Shown here piece after piece: positions 9,257 to 18,815 of a stretch of DNA of 58,263 bases. The DNA lies in assembly GCA_002238685.1 (NCBI GenBank), contig MPMV01000027.1, positions 1 to 58,263 of the forward strand. Reading direction: 5' to 3'. The notes below the pieces were generated by a model. That model saw only the letters and a program-made list of their open reading frames with translations. It was not told the origin of the DNA and did not search any database. The DNA is from a bacterium EF100-94H03 bin56. Its GTDB lineage: Bacteria; Pseudomonadota; Alphaproteobacteria; SP197. Numbering within the stretch: position 1 is the first letter of the stretch; every line of letters starts with the position of its first letter. Made by a program: the position numbers and the translations under genes.

Positions 9257-9827
9257 TCGTGTTGGCCGAGGTGTCCATTCAGACTCTCTCCTCCTGCTCG
9301 AGCCGCAGCGGGGAAGCGTAAATCAGAACCTCAAGTGCGCCGTGGAAAGGCGCGTTTTCCTTGCGGGTGCGAACCCCGCCCAACAGTTATCGCTTCGGTT
9401 GGTAGCAGCCGCGGCAGATCATGGAGGTAACGACATGGTTTGAAGCACTGCGGTGACAAAGGGCTGCCTTGGGCAGTTCAGCGACCATGCAGGTCGGAAC
9501 GTGAGTGAACGCTGAGCAGGCCTCGAAAAGATTCACGTGGAAGCCGACCCACCTTGAGTCTGGGGAAGGCCGATGGCGCACCGGGAAGCAAGCGATATGG
9601 GCACCGGGGCGTTTCCACCGGGGTAGTGGTGCCGACATGCATGGAAGATGGAAAGCGTTGCAACACGGGAAGCCCTGTCGGTGGTGTGGCACGCACCAAC
9701 CGGAAGCCCGCGAGGGCCAGGCCGGGCCGGCAGGGTGGCGGATGGGTCCGCACTACTGAAGACGCCGGGTAACGCCGGTCGAGGGAAGGGGCCCTGAGTT
9801 GGGAGTTGTGTGGAAAGGAGGCAAGGC

Positions 9828-11168
9828 ATGCCTACTGGCGAACGTCTAACAGGGGCACAAAGGGTTCGGAAACTCCAGAACACACTGCATGAGAAAGCGA
9901 AGGAAGAACCTGACCGGCGCTTTCACGCTCTGATCGACAAGGTGTGGCGCGAGGACTTTCTGCTGGAGTCCTGGAAGCGGGTCCGCCGCAAGGGCGGATC
10001 GGCGGGGGTCGATGGCGAGACGATTGCGGACATCGAGAAGGCGGGGGTGGAAGGCTGGCTTGGGGACCTGTCGCGGGACCTGAGGGACGGGACCTATGTG
10101 CCGCAAGCGGTGCGTCAGGTCATGATTCCGAAGAAGGAACCGGGGAAGTTCCGGCCTTTGGGCATTCCTTGCCTGAAGGACCGGGTTGCGCAGACATCGG
10201 CCATGCTTGTGCTGGTGCCGATCTTCGAGGCGGACCTGCAACCGGAACAGTATGCCTACCGGCCGGGACGCAGCGCGAATGATGCGGTCAGACGCACTCA
10301 TCGCCTGTTGTCACAGGGGCACCATGAGGTGGTTGACGCCGACCTCTCGAACTACTTTGGCGAAATACCGCATGTCGACCTCCTGAAGAGCATCGCCCGG
10401 CGCGTCAGCGACGGGCGGCTCCTGGGGCTCATCAAGGCATGGCTGGAAGCGCCGGTGGAAGAGGATGACGGGGAAGGCGGCAAGCGCCGCACGAACCGGG
10501 CACGGCGGGAGCGCAAGGGGACCCCCCAGGGGTCACCGGTGAGCCCGCTGTTGAGCTCCATCTACATGTGTCGCTTCATTCTCGGCTGGAAACTCAAGGG
10601 CTACGCCCGACGGTTCGGGGCGGAGATCGTGAACTATGCCGATGACTTCTGTGTGCTCGGAAAGGCACCGGCAGCAGAGATGCTGGCGGCGGTCAACCGG
10701 ATGATGGGAGTGCTGAAGCTGCCGGTCAACGCCCGCAAGACCCGATGTCTTCGATGCCCGCAGGAGCCGTTCGAGTTCCTCGGATACCGCATCGGCTGGA
10801 CCTGGCGCCGGACCGACGGCAGCCGCTATGTCGGCACCCGCCCGAGCAAGGCGAACGTCCAGGACATCTGCCACCGGATCAGCGAGGTGACGGATCGCAA
10901 GTCCGTCTGGATGGACACCGGGGCGAAAGTGGCCGAACTCAACCGGATGATCTCCGGCTGGGCGAACTACTTCACCCTGGGGCAGGTCTCACCGGCCTAC
11001 AGCACCATCGACCGACACACGACCCGGCGGCTGCGACGGTGGCTCGGTCACAAGCACAAGACGAAGTCCGGACAGTATGTGCGCTTCCCGGACGCCAGAC
11101 TGAGGAAGGACTTCGGTCTGATACATCTTGCGCCGACGACAAAGGCCTTTCCGTGGGCGAAGGCATGA
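9828..11168 (+). CDS. ltrA: Group II intron reverse transcriptase/maturase
   Basis: A 446-residue protein encoded in intron 1. It shows the reverse transcriptase blocks in order: RKGGSAGVDGETI (RT1), FRPLGIPCLKDRVAQ (RT2), QYAYRPGRSANDAV (RT2a/3), GTPQGSPVSPLLSSIYM (RT4), YADDFCVLG (RT5, catalytic YADD) and the FEFLGY block. A group II intron maturase domain with GWANYF follows. No HNH endonuclease domain is visible at the C-terminus. The start at 9828 has GGAGG at 6 bp spacing; a longer frame begins at 9810. It would splice and mobilise its host intron. Confidence 0.92.
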   Translation: MPTGERLTGAQRVRKLQNTLHEKAKEEPDRRFHALIDKVWREDFLLESWKRVRRKGGSAGVDGETIADIEKAGVEGWLGDLSRDLRDGTYVPQAVRQVMIPKKEPGKFRPLGIPCLKDRVAQTSAMLVLVPIFEADLQPEQYAYRPGRSANDAVRRTHRLLSQGHHEVVDADLSNYFGEIPHVDLLKSIARRVSDGRLLGLIKAWLEAPVEEDDGEGGKRRTNRARRERKGTPQGSPVSPLLSSIYMCRFILGWKLKGYARRFGAEIVNYADDFCVLGKAPAAEMLAAVNRMMGVLKLPVNARKTRCLRCPQEPFEFLGYRIGWTWRRTDGSRYVGTRPSKANVQDICHRISEVTDRKSVWMDTGAKVAELNRMISGWANYFTLGQVSPAYSTIDRHTTRRLRRWLGHKHKTKSGQYVRFPDARLRKDFGLIHLAPTTKAFPWAKA

Positions 11169-11178
11169 TCCCGACTGA

Positions 11179-11211
11179 GAGCCGGGTGCGGGAAAACCGC
11201 ATGCCCGGTTC
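11179..11211 (+). ncRNA. Group II intron domain V (intron 1)
   Basis: The hairpin GAGCCGGGTGCGG, loop GAAA-like, CCGCATGCCCGGTTC has the form of the catalytic domain V. It lies directly downstream of the maturase stop codon, as expected. Confidence 0.8.
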
Positions 11212-11355
11212 GACGAGCAGGGGAGTGGAAACGGACCGGAACCACGGACCCGGGGATCCGGTCGAGCTTGAGTGCCGGCCTATGGATACCCCCCTCCGGT
11301 GCCCCGGAAACCGCGTCACCCCCTGACTCTACCTCGGACGGGTGTAGCACTCGCC

Positions 11356-12297
11356 TCACGATGCCGGCATCGCCGCAGGCTTCCCGTGTGCGCTGCTCTT
11401 GCGCGCCTCGGCCCGGAGCCAGTCCCGGAACACCCTTGCCTCGGGCTTCTCCCCGGACCCGGGAGCGATCACGAGGAAGTAGCGCGCCGGGGCCGCGACC
11501 GGCGGCTTGAACAGCTCCATCAGCGTTCCGCGGTTGAGATAGGGCACAATCAGCATGGAGTGACCGAGCGCGACGCCCATACCCTCGACCGCTGCCTGGA
11601 TCATCATCGAATAGAGACGGTAGCCCGAAGCCCGGGACATGTCTGACGCGCCGACCTCACGGCTCGCGAACCAGTACGCCCAGTAGTCGTCCCAGGCGAG
11701 GTCGTACAGCAGCGGCCACTCATGCAGGTCGGACGGTCGCTCGGGCCGTTCCCTCGATTCGAGGAATGCGGGGCTGCACACCGGGACGAGCGTTTCCTCA
11801 AACAGCACCTCGCTCTGCACGGTGGGCGGGACCGAGCCCACGAATGCAATCCAGACATCGAACTCACGCCGGGCGGGATCGACCTCGTGGTGATCGCTGA
11901 GCGAGGTCTCGAACTTGATGACGATCTCGGGATGCGCGGACCGGAACGCGGCAAGCCGCGGCATCAGCCACATCTCGGCAAAGGCCTCGACGGCGACCAA
12001 CCTGAGCACCCTGGCCTCGGAGCCGACGCGGAAACGCTCCGCGCTCCTGTCGAGAGTGGACAGGGTATTCTGGACCTCGACCAGAAACGTCTGTCCGTGC
12101 TCGGTCAGGGCGAGACCGTGCGGCTGGCGCTCGAACATCTCCGTCTCGAGGTATCGCTCGAGCGTCCTGACACGATGCGCGACAGCGCCCCGCGTCACAC
12201 CCAGCTCGCGTGCCGCCTTCGCGAAACTCTGGTGCCGCCCGGCGGCATCGAAGAAGCGGATCGCTTCGAGGGGCAGTCGGCCTACCGCCTTTCCCAT
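11356..12297 (-). CDS. LysR-family transcriptional regulator, GcvA type
   Basis: A 313-residue regulator. The N-terminal winged helix-turn-helix (about residues 8-67) reads LPLEAIRFFDAAGRHQSFAK, then AARELGVTRGAVAHRVRTLE, typical of the GcvA/AmpR subgroup, followed by a LysR substrate-binding domain (about 95-295). The open frame reaches 12456, but the ATG at 12297 matches the family start. It stands alone, with no co-transcribed gene; the target is unknown. A truncated copy of the N-terminus of a related LysR gene is found at 16.0 kb. Confidence 0.9.
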   Translation of the reverse strand: MGKAVGRLPLEAIRFFDAAGRHQSFAKAARELGVTRGAVAHRVRTLERYLETEMFERQPHGLALTEHGQTFLVEVQNTLSTLDRSAERFRVGSEARVLRLVAVEAFAEMWLMPRLAAFRSAHPEIVIKFETSLSDHHEVDPARREFDVWIAFVGSVPPTVQSEVLFEETLVPVCSPAFLESRERPERPSDLHEWPLLYDLAWDDYWAYWFASREVGASDMSRASGYRLYSMMIQAAVEGMGVALGHSMLIVPYLNRGTLMELFKPPVAAPARYFLVIAPGSGEKPEARVFRDWLRAEARKSSAHGKPAAMPAS

Positions 12298-13042
12298 GCT
12301 ACTCGCCCCGGTTGTCGCTGCATCGTTGTGCCTGTCGCCGCTCCACCTCGACCGCTTGCGCCGCTGTCCCTTTTCAGACCAGGGGAAAGGCGGCAGATAG
12401 CGGTGCGATCCCGGAAGATCCCTCCTGCCAGCGTCCAATTCTCCCTCGCGAGCCACGGTCCTTCCGGGCCACTACCCGCTCCAGCGTCCGGAACCTCAAG
12501 GAAAGGCTACCGAGTCGTCTCGCACGATCAGGCCAACGACAGCCATCGGCGGTCTCCACCGAAATCAAGCCGGGGGACGTTAATCGAAGTTGCGAAAATT
12601 CTTTATGTACAGATAGATGTTTTCTTAAATACAACGGCTGACCGGTACGCCCGTTCGCTCCGTTGGGTGCGCCGCACGCGCCGGCGACGACACAGTCGCA
12701 AGTCCCATGCACCCCGTCGTCAACGCGAGTGCCGGGCGAATGCGTGCCCGACAGCGCCGCGCTCTCTCCCGACGGGACACGAACGAATTTCGAGTAACGG
12801 CAATCGGGGCCGCTCACCACGCGTCGTCAGCCGTCTTGCGGAGTGCCGGCCCCTTCGCGTCGGAATTCCACGCCTTTCGTGGGGTAGACCCGTCCTTCGG
12901 GAGGGCGACGAAGAGTTGAGGGCATTGCAGCATCACCGTGCGGTTCTGGAGCAGACGGACCGCGCAACCGGGAATTCAAGGATGGTCCGGAGGTGTCCGC
13001 GCCGGGCCAGAGCGGCGGGGGCATGATCGGTCAGGCGCGATA
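12298..13042. other. Non-coding stretch between LysR and LuxR genes
   Basis: No gene could be supported in these 745 bp. An AT-rich island at about 12590-12640 contrasts with the GC-rich surroundings and could hold a promoter, but no -35/-10 pair was convincing. Confidence 0.35.
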
Positions 13043-14201
13043 GTGGGTTCGCTGCACGCAGCGGCGTTCGATGACGCGCACTGGCCGGCGACGTCCGGGC
13101 TGATCGACGAGGCGCTCGGCTCGAGGGGCAGCATACTGGTGATCGGCGATGGGATGAGACAGGCGGCGGTCCAGGTCTTCTTTGCCCGGTTCTGCTTTCG
13201 TGGCGAGCGCCGCGCCGATCTGGAGCAGCTCTGTTTCAGCGTCTATCATCCACAGGACGAAGCGCTCCCGCGGGCCAGGCAGGCTCCCGTCGGCGAGGTG
13301 GTCCAGCCCTCTTCCCTCTACACCGAAGAGGAGAAGAAGACGTCCCTCGCCTACAACGAGGGGTTGCCGTTGCTGCACCTTCGCAAACGATCTGGGTACG
13401 CGCCTCGTTGGGTTGGAGAGATCACGCATCCTCTGGGCGTTGTCCGAACCGGTCGACGGCAAGGGCTGGTCGTTCTCCCAGGTCAATGCGATGAAGGAAT
13501 TGATGCCGCACCTGCGTCAGTTCCTGTCCGCGCGCCAGGCACTGGTCGATGCCCGAGCGCTGGGTACCTCGGCGATAGAGCTGCTGTGCAACGACCGTTT
13601 GGATGTGATCCGGCTCGACCGGCGTGGGCGGATTGTTGCTGCGAACGACCGTGCCCTGGCGATGCTGAACGCGCGCGACGGGCTCCGGGGCGAAGACGGC
13701 TGCCTGCGCGCGGCGCTGCCAGCGGAGGATGCGCGGCTACAGCGGCTTCTGGCTCGGGCGCTGCCCTCGCCGGGCGGGGTCGGCGGTTCCATGCTGGTGA
13801 CCCGCCGGGAGACACTGCCCCGGCTTGCGCTCCATGTCAGCCCGGTCGGTGCGGCGGGCCCGGATTCACACGAAAGCCGAATCGGCGCGCTGGTGCTGGC
13901 CGACGATCCGGCGGTGCGGGCCGGCCTCGAGTCGGCACGTCTCGCCGAGGTGCTCCACCTGACGCCGGCGGAGAGCAGGGTCGCGGCGCTGCTCGTGGAG
14001 GGCCGGAACATTGACGCCGTGGCGGCCGCGATGGGGCGGAGCCGGACCACGGTGAAGTGGCACCTCCGGCACATCTTCGCCAAGCACGACCTTACCCGCC
14101 AATCCGAGCTGGTGCAGTTGGTGAGGTCCCTCTCGGATCTTCGGGGTCCTGCACCCGGGGGCGACGAGACCGACACGGAGACGCCGGAGCGATACCGATA
14201 G
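13043..14201 (+). pseudogene. LuxR-family regulator with a frameshift
   Basis: Two frames together make one LuxR-type protein. The first, from GTG 13043, reads SLHAAAFDDAHWPATSGLID, then GSILVIGDG and VFFARFCFRGERRADLEQL up to about SLAYNEGLPLLH. After a frame change near 13375-13395 the second frame continues with NDLGTRLVGLERSRILWALS, a PAS-like middle and a C-terminal GerE/LuxR helix-turn-helix (LTPAESRVAALLVEG, then TVKWHLRHIFAKHDL) ending at 14201. Length and domain order fit a standard LuxR-type regulator without a known inducer domain. The break may be real or a sequencing error; nothing else in the gene is damaged. Confidence 0.75.
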
Positions 14202-14305
14202 GTCTTCGCGCTCGCTGCACACCTGGAACCTCGCGCCATTCGCCATGGCAACGATCTGCGGGGTCTGGCCTGATGCGCGCGATAATGAGCGCCGCCTGCT
14301 GACGG

Positions 14306-14336
14306 GCCCCGCCTGGCCCTTTCTCCGTGGCGGGGC
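14306..14336 (+). terminator. Hairpin downstream of the LuxR gene
   Basis: GCCCCGCC and GGCGGGGC form an 8-bp stem with a 15-nt loop, followed by TCTT. It lies about 100 bp after the LuxR stop. The rest of 14202-14729 has no gene I can support. Confidence 0.45.
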
Positions 14337-14729
14337 TCTTGGTGGATGGTCGTGGAGATCATGTGGTTTCCTGCCTCACGCAAGCAGCGAGAATGGGCGT
14401 TTTCCCCGAACCACGGCATCCCGACATCATGTTCCTAGATACCTGGAGGGAAATTCAGCGCCCGGACCTCATTCGAGTTGGCCGCGGTCCGGTCCAGTAG
14501 CCCGTGATCGAAGATCGGTGGCTAGCGCCGAGGCTGTCATGTTCGAAGTATCACGCATTCCTGGGACAGAACTTCAGGACCGAACAAGAATGTCAGAAAA
14601 TTGCCGCCGTCTTCGGGCGAACTGAACGCACTGGCGGTCAGGAGGTTCAACGCCGATCGAGGCGGCGCGTGTGCCGTGGTCGTCACCCCGGGCTTGGCTT
14701 GCCTCGTGGAGTTATCGGGAGAACAGGAG

Positions 14730-15251
14730 ATGCGCCGTCTGATCGCTGCGGTACTCTTGGCCTCCTTGGCGCTTGCCGGTCAGGCCGGAAACGCTTTTGC
14801 AACGGACAGTGTCGGCGCCTGCACCGTTGGCCTGATGCTGTCGCTGGGGCGAAGCTGCGAAATCCAGGACGAGGAGGTATCTGCCTCCTCAGCCAACAAG
14901 ATGTACCTCGGCTTTCCGTTGGCACGAAATCCAATCCTGGTGGGCCGAGAACTGGCAATCAAACTGTTCGGACACCCGGACATTCCCGACCACAATCCGA
15001 ACGCCAGGACAGGCGCAGCAAGATTCGCGCTTCGATCGAACGGATGCCCCGGTGAAATAACCGTGTACTGTCGCACGATCAAACAATGGCCGATTGGCCT
15101 AGGCGCGATTTCGAGCAAGGAGATCAGAGCCGGCGGGCGTCTCTGTATTTACGGTCATTTTGAAATGGGCGACTTCAAGGCCACGGAGCTTTCAGATACC
15201 TCCTCTTTGGCGAATCGACGCCGTACCGCAATTGGACTGTCCGCAATTTGA
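14730..15251 (+). CDS. Small secreted protein of unknown function
   Basis: A 173-residue protein with a clear Sec signal peptide: MRRLIAAVLLASLALAGQAG followed by a NAFA-T cleavage site near residue 24. The ATG at 14730 follows a GGAGAACAGGAG purine run. The mature part has five cysteines and no family I recognise. The C-terminal region looks odd: in another frame the text after about 15190 continues as LFGESTPYRNWTVRNLTNFF. A frameshift that replaced the original C-terminus is therefore possible. Confidence 0.5.
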   Translation: MRRLIAAVLLASLALAGQAGNAFATDSVGACTVGLMLSLGRSCEIQDEEVSASSANKMYLGFPLARNPILVGRELAIKLFGHPDIPDHNPNARTGAARFALRSNGCPGEITVYCRTIKQWPIGLGAISSKEIRAGGRLCIYGHFEMGDFKATELSDTSSLANRRRTAIGLSAI

Positions 15252-16407
15252 CGAATTTCTTCAAAGTCTCTCAGCGCCAGAAGGTCGTTGGTTCACAGTT
15301 CAACGACCGATTCAAGGCCGTCAGCCGATTGGCTGGATCGCTTCAACGAAGTCTGCCGATAGCACAGCGGTAGGATCGCGGGCATTGCGGCGACCTGAGC
15401 GTGTTCCGCGTCACAAACGGCATGGCCGATGGACTAGCGAACCACGCCGAGCTTGTCCGGGACTGCTTTGAGTGAGCACTTTGTTCATTCTCGCGGCGCT
15501 CCCCGGAAAACCGGATGTTTTGACCAGAACGCACCAGAACGTTCTTGTTGGGCGACAGTGAATCCCAAGAAATGTTTGCGGTGAGACGGTGCGCAATTCG
15601 AACTGCCGACTCGCAAATCGAAACTCGAGACAAGTCAGCATATCAGAACGCAGTCTCGACTTGAATGTGCCCGGAAGCCTGCCGAACACGGCCTGTTCGC
15701 GAGTCGGTCCGAACCTCCGGGTCATCGAAGAACGATCGCCGGCGTGTGCGGACTCAACGGGTTCGGACAGCGGTTCATCGATGCGAGCGTTTCTGCGGCC
15801 CGGGAACCGACGAGCCGGCCCGAGAAAGATTGAGACTCGACCGCGGCGGTCCGGGAAGCAGGTCGGGAAAACAGACCCAAATGGATGAGGGGGTTCCACA
15901 ACCGGATGACCTCTCTGGTCCGAAGTCCAGAAGTCCGATCGAATTGCGGCAGGGCCGGCGCAAGATGGTCTGCGGTGAACCGGCATCGGGACCGGCGCTT
16001 CAGGCAGGGGGAGTCGCCAAGCCGACCGCCGCTCGAAGTGTTTCGATTCTTCGCTATGTCCGGGCGGCACCAGAGTTTCGCCTACGGCAGAAAATAGAGC
16101 AGAAATTCGGATTGTGATGAGCGACGCGTGTTGGCGTCGTTGAGCTCAAGTGATTTGCGACGAGCAATGTCTCCCTGGCCGACGTTCAAGGCGTCGGGCC
16201 GCCGAACCGATCGGTATCGGCACCGTTGAGGCGAATGGACGCCTCGGGAATCGATCCCCCATACCCACAAAATAATTGCCCCTAGGAACAAAAAGAAACC
16301 CATCTGGACAACCCCGCACAGTTGGGAAGACTTGCCCATTCTTGTTCAGAAAGTTCTTGCACGGCGGCTCTATCGGGCGTGCCGATTAAATGGTTCAGGA
16401 GATGATC
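15252..16407. other. Gene-poor stretch with a LysR remnant
   Basis: Apart from the short LysR remnant at 16009-16085 no gene could be supported here. Short open frames on both strands look like shadows of degraded DNA. The last 150 bp (16250-16407) are richer in A and T and probably hold the promoter of the lipoprotein gene. Confidence 0.35.
16009..16085 (+). pseudogene. Truncated N-terminus of a LysR regulator
   Basis: The fragment reads RPPLEVFRFFAMSGRHQSFA, closely matching LPLEAIRFFDAAGRHQSFA of the LysR gene at 11356-12297. Nucleotide similarity continues through GGGCGGCACCAGAGTTTCGC and then stops abruptly at about 16081. Confidence 0.55.
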
Positions 16408-17757
16408 ATGAGAAATTCACGACTACTCACCTTGACTGTTGTTGCTTGCCTTGCATTGGTGGCGGCTGGCTGTGGCGGTGGCGGTGGCACCTCACCCATG
16501 GCGGACGGCGGTTCGATGATGCCGGACGATGGCTCGACGATGCCGGACGACGGCTCGACGTCGCAACCGCCGACAATGGTTCCGACGCGGACACAGGCCC
16601 TCGCTGACCCGACGACGGCCGTCAATGTAGCGGGTGCAATGACGCAGGCAGCAGAAGCCCTGCCCGGTGCGGGCAGCGTCACGCAGTCCTCGAATGTCGA
16701 CAGCGGAAACATCACCACCGACCGGGTGCAAGTCACGCATCGGTACTCGGACACGGGAGCCGGGACCATTGAGATTCGCAACGGGACAAGATGGTCGATT
16801 GATATCAGTGAGGAAAACCTTCGCGAAATCCCTTACGTCGAAGATCCTTGGATTGGTGTCGAAGCGGGCAAGCGCATCCAAGGCGGCACCTTGTATGTCG
16901 ATCTCTACACGGACGACGACTCAGGATATTCGGAGTACACAACTACGGTTGGTGCCGACTATGACTTCACGTTTCCGGGAATCCAGGTCGGCGGCCAATA
17001 TGTGAGTGAAGGCTCGAACATCGACCTTCCCGCCGAGTTGAACGGAGTTCCAGGGCGAGCCACATGTACGGGCTGTTCGTTCGTATACACCACCGGACAG
17101 CTTTCAATGACCGGTGGCAGCATGACCTTCACCCCCTCGAGCGGATCTCCTGCGACAACTCTCACACCCGGGGCTACCGAGACCTTCTCTGAGTTGGAGT
17201 TGGATGCAGACTATCTGTCAGGCGGGATCTGGATGATCGTTCCCGACGACACGATGAGCGCCGATGACTATGCATTCGGTGCGTTCGCGGATGGCAATGA
17301 TCCGTTTGGGAGCAACATTGCCGCGTTGCAGGGCACGGCGTCCTACGACGGGGACGCGACCGGAGTGTACTCGGACAAGACGGGCGGCTCCACCCAATTC
17401 GGATACTTCGACGGTGACGTCTCGCTGACGGCAATCTTCGGCGGCGGGAGCGACCTCGGCACGATCAGCGGCGCGATCACCAATTTCGAGGTGGACGGTT
17501 CCCCTGCGAATGGTCGGTTGGACTTGGGAACAGCCAGTATCGGATCCGCGAACAGCGGTTTCTTCAGAGGTTCGGTGACCGGCTCCGACGATGAGCACAG
17601 CTACACCGGCCATTGGGGCGGCCAGTTCTTCGGCAATGGGGAAGCTGACGGCAGGCCCGGCTCGGTCGCCGGAACATTCGGCGGTCATTCGACGGACGAT
17701 GTCGTGAGCTTTGTTGGTGCCTTTGGCGCGCACAAGCAGCAGGCGGCCGTGCAGTAA
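16408..17757 (+). CDS. TbpB-like surface lipoprotein
   Basis: A 449-residue lipoprotein. The signal peptide ends in a lipobox (ALVAAGC, Cys about residue 21) followed by a glycine run and a low-complexity linker with MPDDGSTMPDDGSTS repeats. The C-terminal part has the features of the transferrin-binding protein B beta-barrel domain: AIFGGGSDLGTISGAI, FRGSVTGSDDEHSYTGHWGG and the closing GSVAGTFGGH. The ATG at 16408 has CAGGAG at 6 bp. Such lipoproteins are often moved to the cell surface by Slam proteins; a Slam gene is present at 43.5 kb but not adjacent. The ligand is unknown. Confidence 0.75.
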   Translation: MRNSRLLTLTVVACLALVAAGCGGGGGTSPMADGGSMMPDDGSTMPDDGSTSQPPTMVPTRTQALADPTTAVNVAGAMTQAAEALPGAGSVTQSSNVDSGNITTDRVQVTHRYSDTGAGTIEIRNGTRWSIDISEENLREIPYVEDPWIGVEAGKRIQGGTLYVDLYTDDDSGYSEYTTTVGADYDFTFPGIQVGGQYVSEGSNIDLPAELNGVPGRATCTGCSFVYTTGQLSMTGGSMTFTPSSGSPATTLTPGATETFSELELDADYLSGGIWMIVPDDTMSADDYAFGAFADGNDPFGSNIAALQGTASYDGDATGVYSDKTGGSTQFGYFDGDVSLTAIFGGGSDLGTISGAITNFEVDGSPANGRLDLGTASIGSANSGFFRGSVTGSDDEHSYTGHWGGQFFGNGEADGRPGSVAGTFGGHSTDDVVSFVGAFGAHKQQAAVQ

Positions 17758-17899
17758 CTCTCCGCGTAGAGCGAGGCAGGGCGGCCGGAGTGCTGCCCTG
17801 CCTCGCTCGCGTCCTTCATGGTTGCCGGTTCACGGCGCACACGTTGTTGTACGGGCAGTTCGCGACCGCCGGATTCGAAGTGGATCTCGAAAGTCAGCG

Positions 17900-18008
17900 T
17901 CTCCTGGCCGGCCTCGCCCCGGTCGGGCGAGTCGGGGTAGGCCATCAGCGGCCCGGACCAGTGCCGCCTCAGCATCGCCAGGGCGTCCGGGTTCACCTCC
18001 GGCAGGTC
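17900..18008 (-). pseudogene. Possible fragment of a homocysteine S-methyltransferase-like gene
   Basis: The minus strand reads LPEVNPDALAMLRRHWSGPL followed by MAYPDSPD, which resembles the region around the YPNSG motif of homocysteine S-methyltransferase family proteins. The reading ends exactly at the edge of the 401-bp repeat (18006). The assignment rests on one short motif and is weak. Confidence 0.3.
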
Positions 18009-18406
18009 ATGCCGTGAAGGATGGCACGATGTGCAGATCCAAGCGATCCTCCTCAATGGAGATCTGATGCTTCCACGCCAGCGTTGTTCAGCGCGGCCTG
18101 GCGAACCCGAGAAGCGTCTCGCCAGACGCATGCAATCGAGTTCGAGGCTGCTTGAGACCCATCAGGGTTGACTGCTTGAGGCATGCTGCACGGCATCCAG
18201 GTCTCTCTCGATGCTGTCGCCGATGCGCGCCGCGGACGCCTTCACGGTATCGCGGGCAAAGTGAGCGTAACGGGCGGCCGTCTGCTCGGCCACGCCCGGG
18301 TCGGCACCACCGCGAAACACGCCCACCTGGTGCGCGATGCCGAGAAGGCCGCCGCCGCTCGGACCGGCGACAGCATCGGCAGCGGTCTTGTTGCCACGCC
18401 ATAAGC
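18006..18406. repeat. 401-bp repeat, copy 2, with back-to-back integrase 3' ends
   Basis: This is the second copy of the block at 8464-8864, in the same orientation and of identical length. The minus-strand integrase tail reads TAARYAHFARDTVKASAARI (18290 downwards) and the plus-strand tail reads RLLGHARVGTTAKHAHL (from 18273). The tyrosine of the plus-strand motif has changed to histidine here (KHAHL). It ends 60 bp upstream of a Phd-type antitoxin gene. Confidence 0.85.
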
Positions 18407-18466
18407 ATTCATTTCTTCGGATTATACGTATATTGAGGCAAGTCCCCGTTGCCCAGGAAGCCTGCC

Positions 18467-18721
18467 ATGCCCACCGTGAGCGCCCTCGAGTTCCAGCGCA
18501 AGTTCGGTCGATTCCAGCACGAAGCGCAGCGCGAGCCGGTGGAGATAACCCGGCATGGGCGCCGCGAGTTCGTCCTCATGTCCGCGGAGCAGTATGACTG
18601 GCTTCGGGCTGCGGCGCAGCGTTGCCGTCGCACGGACGATGCCGCCGATTTGGTGATCGACGCCGTGGAACGCGCCGAAATGGGTGTGGAGCACAAGCCC
18701 CTCGACGACCTGCTGACATAA
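18467..18721 (+). CDS. Phd/YefM-type antitoxin
   Basis: An 84-residue protein with the Phd/YefM fold pattern: TVSALEFQRKFGRFQHEA, then PVEITRHGRREFVLMSAEQY with the following DWLRAA helix. Such antitoxins bind DNA through the N-terminal half and neutralise a toxin through the C-terminal tail. The ATG at 18467 has AGGAAG at 6 bp; a TTG start at 18449 is the alternative. The AT-rich TTATACGTATATT just upstream (18422-18434) may contain the promoter. The companion toxin gene follows after 10 bp but is truncated. Confidence 0.85.
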   Translation: MPTVSALEFQRKFGRFQHEAQREPVEITRHGRREFVLMSAEQYDWLRAAAQRCRRTDDAADLVIDAVERAEMGVEHKPLDDLLT

Positions 18722-18731
18722 CGACGGAACG

Positions 18732-18815
18732 GTGGCGCTTCCGGATCCGAAGCCGGGCCTCGTCGTCCGCTACGACTGTTTCTGGACTCACGAGGCCGCC
18801 GCCGGTCGCCGAGCC
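18732..18815 (+). pseudogene. Truncated toxin gene paired with the Phd-type antitoxin
   Basis: From GTG 18732 the frame reads ALPDPKPGLVVRYDCFWTHE and AAAGR. This is the characteristic start of a small plasmid-maintenance toxin that follows Phd-type antitoxins in alphaproteobacteria (PemK/MazF-like, from memory). Similarity ends after about 27 residues, where the sequence changes into an IS66 fragment on the opposite strand. The toxin is therefore inactive and the antitoxin is left alone. Confidence 0.6.

Larger units (their letters stand above)
9335..11332 (+). mobile_element. Group II intron with maturase (intron 1)
   Basis: The element begins with the canonical GTGCGCC at 9335, contains the long structured domain I-IV region (9335-9827), an internal reverse transcriptase gene, and a domain V hairpin at 11179-11211. 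The 3' end is placed at CTCTAC, 11332, from the usual AY terminus after domain VI; this end is less certain than the start. It is inserted between the higA gene and the LysR gene on the plus strand and interrupts no recognisable open reading frame. Confidence 0.78.

Noticed and set aside
18088..18408. Arginine-rich open frame on the minus strand
   Set aside because: It is the wrong-frame reading of the 401-bp repeat; the integrase tails are in the other frames.
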